From: Kuschelorhynchus macadamiae
Taxonomy: Eukaryota > Arthropoda > Insecta > Coleoptera > Curculionidae
Assembly: GCA_030620095.1 (NCBI GenBank)
Contig: JAUTXW010000349.1
Coordinates: 410,001 to 474,000 of the forward strand
Reading direction: 5' to 3'
Length of the DNA stretch: 64,000 bases
Below are positions 56,106 through 64,000 of this stretch, in pieces. The first letter of the stretch is position 1, and every line of letters starts with the position of its first letter. Position numbers and translations under genes: made by a program. Under the pieces are notes generated by a model. The model had not been told where the DNA came from, did not search any database, and was given only the letters and a program-made list of their open reading frames with translations.

Positions 56106-56293
56106 CGTACGGACTGTGAGTCCGATGGTCGAATAATTTGCCGATATTTCACGACTCATTTCGACCTTGGTCCGCGCCTGCTCTCTAGCTTCATGTATGG
56201 GGGTACTCTATTCAGTGCTGAGTTGGCGGCTGTGTAGTGCGCATGATTGTCTTGGTATTTTAAATTTCGGACTGTGAGTCCGCACGTTATCCA
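56100..56293. repeat. small inverted-repeat element, GGACTGTGAGTCC termini
   Basis: GATAACGTACGGACTGTGAG at 56101 is matched in inverted orientation by the text ending at about 56291 (reverse complement GATAACGTGCGGACTCACAG). Each end contains a palindromic GGACT-GTG-AGTCC. The interior is about 145 bp and non-coding. It directly follows the pogo ORF and might be part of that element's 3' end or a separate MITE. Confidence 0.6.
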
Positions 56294-56480
56294 AGTTATT
56301 ACAAAAATTTTCGTCAGGCTAAAATTGCAAAGTATCACATTTCTAAGGTAAATATATTTATTTATTATTTTATTTAAGTTCACATACCTATATGTTAGTT
56401 ATTTAGTTACTTAGTTAATTAGTTATTATTATGTATGTGTGGGTTAAATCTTGAAAGTAAGTTCTGCTTTTCTCGTTTCC

Positions 56481-56969
56481 AGAATTAAATGAAATTTGGT
56501 ATACTTATAAAAAATTGGTGACAGATCAATATTATAGTGCTAAATGGTGAATGTTGTACAGGGTGCGCAAAAAAAATCTAAATAGTAAAAAATCAGATCT
56601 GGTTATTGGAATTGACTGAAACTTGGTATACTTATATAAACCCTATTATAATACAATATTATGGTGTCAAATAGTAAATATTTTATACAGGGTGCTCAAA
56701 AAATACTAGATAGTAAAAAACTGTTAAGGTTATTGGAATTGACTGAAATTTGTCGTACGTATAATGTTTATAAACCCGTCGACAATAAATATTATAGTAA
56801 TTATAAACTATAGAAGGTGAGTAAAAATATGTTATACAAGGTGCGTAAAAAATGTTAAATACAACGAAATAGTTTTCGTTATCGAAACTAACTGTAATTT
56901 GGCATTGATATATAAACCCTAAACCCCATGGCAATAAGATATTATGGTGTCATACAGTGAATGCCTTAT
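56481..56969. repeat. diverged tandem repeat, ~120-140-bp units (fourth unit split by piggyBac D)
   Basis: Units start near 56481, 56607, 56728 and 56871. They share GGAATTGACTGAAA.TTGGTA, TATAAACCC, and TACAGGGTGCGCAAAAAA. Unit 4 is interrupted at 56969 and its end (ACATGGTGCGTAAAAAAATA) resumes at 59571. Function unknown; it may be sub-terminal sequence of the piggyBac copy whose transposase starts at 59692. Confidence 0.8.
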
Positions 56970-59566
56970 CCCTTTCCGCACCTGCCTACACGATTGTGTA
57001 GGTTAGGTTCAAAAACCCTTTACAACTATTAACCGCGATTCGAACGCTTCTGTACGAACGACATCGTTTGTGTGGGTATCACTGAAGATTTCCGAACGGG
57101 CGTCAAGCCACCTGTGTTTGTTTTTGTTATTCAGTATAATCGTTTTGTTTTGCAAAATGGAGCGTCGAAATTTTCGGAAGAAATGTAAGTACTATTTTTT
57201 AGCAACAAACATTAATTTGAATGAAATACTGCATGTTTATTCATTATCATAGTAGTAGTAATTAACTGTATAAATATACTGAAACAAAAGTTTTAATTTC
57301 ATGTCAAAAATGTGGTTAAACATACATACATACACAGTTGTGTAGGTCCGTTCGCAGTACCTAATCTGCTCCTACACGTTTGTGTGGTTTAGTTGTTTGT
57401 TTACGTGAGTGTTTTCGTTTTCAGATTACAACCTAGACAAGCAGCAGGATGTGGATGAACTTTTGGAATTCATGGGAAATAATTCTGAGATAGAAGGTGA
57501 TGACTCAGACACCGATCCAACTTGGTTTCATGACTGCCCAGTTACATCAAGAAATCTTGCAGAGAGCGACTCAGACTTGTCCGATGATGACAAAATAGAA
57601 GACGTGCAAAATACAATAGGTACCGCTACCCCGGGTCCATCTATCGCAAGTAAATCTATGCCGGGTCCATCTACCCTGAGTAAAGCTACTCCGGGTCCAT
57701 CTATAGTCTCGGTAAATCATGTACCAAGTTTTGTTTCTCCTGTGAAGAAAAGTAAGGTACCAAAAAAAGAAAAGCCTAAATTTACTTGGGGGAATAAGGT
57801 ATTTCAATGTGCCGAAGACAAGCCAAATAAAAAAGACTTTTTTGCTAATAGAACAAACGTTGTGGTTAAAACTCCCCTACAATACTTTGAAAAGTACTTC
57901 CTGGATAGTCATTTTGAACAGGCAGCTATGTATACAAACATGTATTGTTTATCTAAAAAAGGTACAATACTTAATACAACTCCGACAGAAATTAAAAAGC
58001 TTTACGGCGCGCATCTCATTTTGGGTTGCATCCGGTACCCGCGTTTACATTGGTACTGGAGATCAGGAATAAAACTGCAAAGTATTACTAACATTTTTAC
58101 CAGAGATCGCTTTACTTTACTAAGAATGTGTCTACATTTTGTTGACACAGATAAACCCCCCGATGATCACACTACAAATCGGTTGTGGAAGGTTCAGCCT
58201 ATAATTAATTGTGTAAGGGATGCATGTTTGAAAATCGAAAGATCAGTTAACAACTACAGTATTGATGAGCAAATGATCCCATTTTCAGGTCGTTGCGATT
58301 TAAGACAATTTGTTAAAGGAAAGCCTAGACCGACTGGATTAAAAAATTTTGTGCTTGCATCCTCGACAGGTATCGCTCTAGATTTTGAAATTTATCAGGG
58401 CCAGCAAACTCCACTTCCAGATATAGAATATGGGTTAGGTCCTGCAGATGTTTTGAGGCTTTGTTCGACATTACCAGAGGGTAGTTTTGTACATTTTGAT
58501 AGGTACTTTACAACACCATTGCTAATTAATCGGCTTCATGAATTAAAGATTCACGGGACAGGTACTGTAATGAACAACAGAATTAACAGTGCCACTTTCA
58601 AGCCAGACAGTCAATTTGCTAGAGGAGATAGTGAGCAACTTTGTTGTAATGAGCAAAATATGATAGCAGTAAAATGGAAAGATACAAAAACCGTTAGCTT
58701 GCTTTCAAACGCATCTGGAGTTGAACCTGAACATACGGTAAAAAGATGGTGCAAGAAGGAAAAACAGTACTTGGATATTAGATGTCCTGAAATAGTTAAA
58801 ACGTACAATGATAACATGGGTGGGGTTGATATTCTCGACCAGCAGCTTGAGTATTATAGAACTTTTTTAAAAACTAAAAAATAGACTCTCAAAACTATTC
58901 TACATTTTCTAGACTTCGGAGTAGTTAACTCTTGGATGGAATATCGTGAAGATTGTAGAGGAACAGGTGTAGCAAAATCAAAAATTAAAGATCTTCTAAA
59001 TTTTCGGATGGAAATTGGGGAAGGTTTACTAGCTACACCTAAAAGAAAGAGGTCAAATGAAGAACAAGTCGAAAGTGAAGAAGATGAAACTGACAGACCC
59101 CGGAAACCTCAAAATTATGGAGCACCCTTGCCTGGCGAAGACAAAAGACTAGATGGATACGATCATTTTCCCACCGTAGATTCTCTAACCACTGCAAGAT
59201 TTTGCCGCAATGGGGGTTGCAAAAGCAGAACCCGCACAAGATGCCTTAAATGCGATGTGTATTTATGTCTGACAAAAGATCAAAACTGTTTTTTGGAGTT
59301 TCACACAAATTAGTTTGTTTTTAGCTATTTACTTTTGAAATGTGTTTTTTGTAAAATTAAACCCAACATACTCAATTGTGTGGGTACTTTTTTTTTGTTT
59401 TGTGTAAAGTAAAACCCAGCTTACACAATCGTGTGGGTACTTTTTTTTTACAACACCCTGTACTATAATTTTTTTGATATTTTTTGTCATCAACTAGTGT
59501 CCTAATAGTCAAATGTTACGAGTTTCCACAAAATCGGTAAGAGTTTTTTTTCTCGTGCTGAAAGGG
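56970..59566. mobile_element. piggyBac D with TTAT target duplication
   Basis: This 2597-bp element has termini CCCTTTCCGCAC / CCCTTTCAGCAC (inverted, one mismatch). Both flanks are TTAT (56966-56969, 59567-59570), not TTAA. Comparison with neighbouring repeat units (GTGAATGT-TGTACAGGGTGCG and similar) confirms the pre-insertion site ...TTATACA.... Sub-terminal repeats of an ACACNATTGTGTGGGT type occur at 56995, 57330, 57375, 59373 and 59420. Confidence 0.93.
57157..59313 (+). pseudogene. piggyBac D transposase, two exons, single nonsense codon
   Basis: Exon 1, 57157-57184, MERRNFRKK (donor GTAAGT). Exon 2 from 57425 (acceptor TTTTCAG). Joining completes a Tyr codon before YNLDKQQDVDEL. Next comes an acidic N-terminus and three imperfect T/S-PGPSI repeats (about 57625-57705). 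The DDE_Tnp_1_7 domain includes FTRDRFTLLRMCLHFVD, YSIDEQMIPFSGRCDLRQF (first Asp), VHFDRYFTTPLLINRL (second Asp) and DNMGGVDILDQQLEYYR (third Asp). A Cys-rich C-terminus follows (CRNGGCKSRTRTRCLKCDVY). It stops at 59311. The only lesion seen is TAG at 58882, where relatives have Trp. Almost intact, so a recent insertion. Confidence 0.93.
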
Positions 59567-59691
59567 TTATACATGGTGCGTAAAAAAATATTGAAAAAAG
59601 TATAAAATTAAAAAAAAATTAATGGCTGTTATATGTTATAAAGCCATGTATATGCTTTACTGATGTGAACTTTTTTTACAGATTTTTTATT

Positions 59692-61530
59692 ATGTCTTGG
59701 TACGAAAAAGATCAAGCATATCTTGCAAAGCTACATGCGGAATATTTGTCTGATCCTGAGAAAGAAGCGGACTTTGACGATGACGACACTAGTTTGCAAG
59801 ACGGATTCGAAGAGGAAGAGGACAACAACATTGAAATGGAGCAAGCAAATATTGAGGAAAAATCAGAGAAGGAAGAGAGAGAAGACCACAACATTGAGAT
59901 GGAACAAGATATTGAGGAAGAAACCGAGGAGGTTCCAGAAATGAATCATGTCCGACAAAGAGTGCCGCACTTTATTGCCAAGAACGGAAAAACTAAATGG
60001 AGAAAGCATGTAGGAAACCAACGGGTACGAACTCGCCGGGAAAATATTATTAGTGTAAAAATTTCTGGAGTAAAGGGGGAAGCTCGAAATAAGAATAGTG
60101 CATTAGAGATATGGAGTTGTTTTTTCACTGAAGATATGTTACAAAAAATTGTAGATAACACGAATATTTTTATAGAATTGTGTGCATACGATACCAATGT
60201 TTATAGGTCTACAAAAAATACTGATCTTCTGGAACTAAGGGCGCTACTAGGACTTTTGTACATAACTGGAGTAACCAAAAATAATCGTAGAAATGCAGAA
60301 GATCTCTTTAGGACTAACGGCACAGCTCCAGAAATTTTTAGACTAACAATGTCCCTTCAAAGGTTTAAATTTTTACTTAGACACATTCGTTTTGACGATA
60401 AGCGAATACGCTTTGAGAGACAAAAACACGACAAATTGTCTCCTATTAGAGAGTTTTTTGATGCTTTTAATTCAAATCTACCTAAGCATTTTTCTTTATC
60501 AGCATATGCAACAGTGGATGAAAAACTGGAAGCCTTTCGTGGCAGGTGCGGTTTTAGAGTATATATTCCTAATAAACCCAATAAATATGGGATAAAGATC
60601 TATGCCTTAGTAGACGCTAAGTTCCCTTATACCGCAAAACTAGAGGTTTATGTTGGACAACAGCCAGCTGGACCGTATAAAGTTAATACAAGCAATATTG
60701 CCCTTGTTCCTCGCCTTTGTGAGCCAATATTTGGTTCTAATAGAAATGTCACAATGGACAATTTTTTTACAAGCTTGAACTTGGCCGAGCTACTTTTGAA
60801 CGAATATAAACTCACAATGATCGGCACCATAAGAAAAAATAAACCAGAGCTTCCCCTGTAATTTTCTAACCCTGCGAGGCCGGAAAAAACCAGTATGTTT
60901 GGATTTCAAGAAAAAGCTACCATTGTTTCATACATACCTAGAAAAAACAAAAATGTTATTTTACTGTCAACGATGCACCATGACGATGTGCTAGACGAAA
61001 TTACGGGTAAGCCACAAATCATAATTGATTATAATAACTCTAAAGGAGGTGTAGACCTAGTTGATAAAATGTGTGCCGCCTACAATTGCGCTCGAGCCAC
61101 TTGTCGATGGCCTATGGTAATTTTTTATTCGGCAATGAATATAGCCGGAATCAACTCATTTATAATTAATAAATATAAATCAAATCCTATAGATAAGACT
61201 CCTAGAAGACTGTTTTTAGAAGCCCTAGGTACGGAACTCCTAAGTGATCACCTGAAACGTCGGTATTTAAATCAAAGAATTCCAAGATTAATTAGGTCAA
61301 GAATAAAAGAAATTTGCCGAATCGAAGAACCAATTAATCCAGCCCCTAATCCACAGCCTGATCATCGAGGTCGTTGTTTTTACTGTACTTTTTACTTGTA
61401 CAGTAAAAAGAATCGGCCAACACGATATATTTGTCAAAAATGTAAGAAGTATGTATGCTTAGAACACACCAAATGCATCTGCAATAACTGTTTACAGGAT
61501 GATATTGCCGAAGAAAGTAGCGAAAATTGA
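59692..61530 (+). pseudogene. piggyBac E transposase, single nonsense codon
   Basis: The ATG at 59692 (MSWYEKDQAYLAKLHAEYLS) follows a pyrimidine tract and CAG, so it may be a second exon. In-frame codons extend upstream to 59665. An acidic N-terminus has two EEEDNNIEMEQ-like repeats. The catalytic domain includes YATVDEKLEAFRGRCGFRVY (first Asp), VTMDNFFTSLNLAELLLNEY (second Asp) and KGGVDLVDKMCAAYNCARAT (third Asp). The C-terminal Cys-rich domain CFYCTFYLYSKKNRPTRYIC...CKKYVC ends at 61528. TAA at 60859 is the only break, and the reading frame is the same on both sides. Termini with TTAA were not identified. The tandem repeats at 56481 may be its left part, with piggyBac D inserted in it. 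Confidence 0.9.
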
Positions 61531-61854
61531 TCGTCTACGTTCGTTTACCTATCAAACATTACTATTTGGAAAAGTTATTTTTTTAATGTTTTATGATATT
61601 ATTAAGGATATGTAATGATATTTTTGATTTAATTTAATGTTACACTACAGAACGAGACATAATTGAAACTGAATTTGTAATATTTCGAAATATACCGCTA
61701 CTGAACCTGTCAAAATGCTTAAGTCAGAAAATCTAAAACGTGCGTAGTCTAAGGCAAAAACGTCAAGGTCTGTGTCTATTTTGTTTTTAGTGAACAAAGT
61801 GACCTCTTTAATATTGCTTATTGTTGTGTTGTGTTAACTAATACCAAAAATAAA
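61531..61854 (+). promoter_or_regulatory. intergenic stretch, possible 5' region of the gene at 61855
   Basis: About 320 bp between the piggyBac E stop and the next ATG. No clear TATA box or terminal repeat was seen. GTGTCTATTTTGTTTTTAG near 61773-61791 could be either a 5' UTR or an intron end. Nothing firm. Confidence 0.3.
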
Positions 61855-64000
61855 ATGAGCAGCAGATCTGAGCTAATGGTAAATATGGCAAGAGGAAAGG
61901 TATATCCTTTAAAGAATGATAATAAAGGTAAGTTCATTTTTCATAACCATAACCTTAAAACGGTTTCACTAAGTAAATATAATAATAAATAAAATGTTTA
62001 AAAATACAATAAAGCTTTACTTTTTTTACGAAATACTTAAAAAATTATAAGAAAATATCCGGATTCCATGTGCTTTTAAGGAGGTTATCAATTCGACCCT
62101 ATGTTTTTTCATGTATGTTTACCGATTGCTTCGGGAAAGTTTAGATAATTTGGAAGGCATTTTTAGAAATTCTTAAGGGTAGTTAGTTAAATTAGCATGT
62201 TATATTCTCAAAAGATGGGGAAGTATAGTATCGGAAAATTTTTTTCAAAGAACTGTCTCCGCTAAATTGTCTTAAAATGACGTATAAAAAAAAAGATTCA
62301 GCGAAAAAAATAATCTGTCTGTCGGTCTGTTAGTTTACGCGATATCTTTCAAGGAAATTGGACTATCGACTTGAAATTTGGTACATATATAAGTAAAAAT
62401 GTATATGAGAATGGCTCGAATTTGTTATTAGGTAAAATCGGTTAAGGGAAAGGGGGTGGGGGAATGGAGGGTTAAGTTTGTAAAAAATAATAATTTTTCG
62501 TTAATAACCAAGTAATACGTTGTTTGATTGGGTAAGGAGATTTAAATTATAAGACTTGCCTGATGTTTTTATCGAAAATAAAGAGGAAGGGTAAAAAGGG
62601 GGTGTATATTAAAATATATTTGAGGAATCGAGTATTATGGATTTTTAGAGGTTTTTGGGCCTGAAGATCACAAAGGGGAGGGGTGAAAATTAAAATGTAT
62701 GTGAAGAATCGAGTAATATGTCTTTTTATAGGTTTTTGGGCATGCAGATTTCAATTTTAATGCCTGTTTAATGTTAGAGGTAATAGTGAAAAGAAGAGGG
62801 GGTAAAAATTAAAATTATTTTGAAAAATCGAGTAATATACGTAGGTATATGTATTATATTTAGATTGATGTGAAAGTAATAATTCCATTGGCCGTTTTTT
62901 CTTATATTTTTATTGCTGACAGTTTATGTTTTCATCATTAAGATTTTTTTATATCGGGTTATTATTTTACAGTTACGACAACTTTTGTGCCGATGTCGGT
63001 AAAAAGAAAGCTGAACTTTTGCGAAGACGAGTCGAAATATTTGGAAAAAGACCTACAAAACATACATAACCCTTCTAAGAATGAGCTGACACATACAAAC
63101 CTAGGATCGTTGACAATACTATCTCAAAACATGCAAACAACTTTTGAAGATAAGAGCAAAAAAAGTAAGTTTTCATTTACCTAGAATTTTTACCATATTA
63201 TCAGTTGTTCTATGTTTATTATTTGTTGATCTCACATTTTAAAGCCTAATAATTTGTTTAATAATTTTAGGTACCGTTATATGTTTAGATAATATAAACT
63301 ATACTACAGTTGATGCAGATTTGCAAAAAGACTTACCGCCAGTACCGTTAGAAGACCTACAAATTAGTCCTACAAATGAGTCCACACATTCAAACCCAGA
63401 ATTGTTAACGATACCATTACAAAGCACGCAAATAATTTCTGAAGATAAGGGCATGGAAAGTAAGTTGTCATTTAACCATTTAATTTATAATATCAGTTGG
63501 TCTCACATTTTAAAGCCTAATAATTTGTTTTTTTTTTGTTTTAGGTAGAGTTGTATATCTAAGTAATACGAATTACGTTATAGTTAATGCAGATTTGGAA
63601 AAAGATTTACTGCCTTTGCCATTGGAAAACATCTAAATCACTAGTGTAAATGAGTTGACACATTTAAATTTAGAATTGTTAACGATACCATCACAAAGCA
63701 CACAGAATATTTCTGAAGATAAAAGTGAGGAAAGTAAGTTATCAGTAATCTATAGAATTTACAGTATCTTTATTGCTTGGTGGCCTCGCATTTTTAAGTC
63801 TAATAATGGTTTTATTATTTTTAGGTAAAGTTATGTGTATAGATGATACGAACTATACAACCGTTGGTGCAGATATAGAAGTCATAGATATTTTGGATCC
63901 CGAAATTCTAAATAATGTACCAAATAATACAGATACTGGTATTTCCATATATCAAGAAAATGAGTTGATTGATAATGCAACAGAATTGATTGATAATGCA
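61855..64000 (+). CDS. 5' part of a multi-exon gene with duplicated exons (runs off window)
   Basis: Exon 1, 61855-61927, MSSRSELMVNMARGKVYPLK (donor GTAAGT). Exon 2, 62973-63164. Exon 3, 63271-63459. Exon 4, 63545-63733. Exon 5 from 63825. All junctions are phase 1 with TTTTAG/TTACAG acceptors and GTAAGT donors. Exons 2-5 are diverged copies of one unit (exons 3 and 4 both exactly 189 nt) sharing DLxKDL.P.PLE, NE.TH.N.ELLTIP.QS.Q and SEDK. Exon 4 has an in-frame TAA at about 63634. The protein is acidic and Ser/Thr-rich, with no known domain. The short basic exon 1 plus acidic phase-1 exons resemble the 5' end of the Sola-like gene at 46737, so it may be another such transposase; a host gene cannot be excluded. 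Confidence 0.6.
61928..62972. other. intron 1 of the right-edge gene, with diverged short repeats
   Basis: It contains a GATATCTTTCAAGGAAATTG / CTTGAAATTTGGTACATATA stretch near 62340-62400 that looks like a dispersed insect repeat. It is followed by two to three diverged ~110-bp units (about 62590-62840) sharing AATCGAGTA.TAT, TTTTTGGGC and GGGGTAAAAATTAAAAT. No coding signal. Confidence 0.45.

Noticed and set aside
44218..64000. Search for upstream Crag exons (DENN domain) on the minus strand
   Set aside because: No minus-strand frame with DENN motifs and suitable splice sites was found. They are presumed to lie beyond the window.

Overview
This window is AT-rich eukaryotic DNA. It has GT-AG introns, long (TA)n tracts, many cut-and-paste DNA transposons and a Penelope-like retroelement. 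Together these suggest a large arthropod genome, most likely an insect; a beetle is possible but the sequence does not prove it. I see no prokaryotic or viral layout.

The one clear host gene is the orthologue of Drosophila Crag / vertebrate DENND4A-C, a DENN-domain Rab guanine-nucleotide exchange factor. It lies on the minus strand. Eleven consecutive internal exons, from 44217 down to 389, were found by reading codons across splice sites. All ten junctions keep frame and together encode about 601 residues. The 5' exons (MABP and DENN domains) and the 3' exons lie outside the window.

Almost everything else sits in Crag introns or upstream of the first visible exon, and is transposable-element sequence. 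(1) 0-15 kb: degenerate LINEs (Jockey-like on +, an RNase-H-bearing one on -), a deleted pogo transposase and small fragments. (2) 15.5-30 kb, one 14.6-kb intron: a hAT-like fragment, a DDE_3/mariner-like transposase cut in two, and, between its halves, a perfect 494-bp palindrome, a Penelope-like element (itself carrying an LTR-like insertion), a Harbinger element and an unassigned TIR transposon with a 562-codon ORF sitting in (TA)n. (3) 30-40 kb, one 10-kb intron: a Russian doll in which a TA-flanked mariner-like element contains a pogo element encoding a PHD finger and a piggyBac, and that piggyBac holds a second piggyBac. (4) 40-44 kb: a Tigger-like element. (5) 45.8-62 kb: a 4.37-kb Sola-like element with an in-window empty-site control and a hAT MITE in its own intron, a tyrosine-recombinase-like remnant, a degraded piggyBac, a pogo transposase and two piggyBac copies with few lesions, one flanked by TTAT instead of TTAA. 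(6) 61.8-64 kb: the 5' part of a plus-strand gene with tandemly duplicated 189-bp phase-1 exons, running off the window.

Most transposases carry stops or frameshifts. No element has been shown to be active. Superfamily calls rest on motifs, target-site duplications and terminal repeats read by eye, not on database searches.
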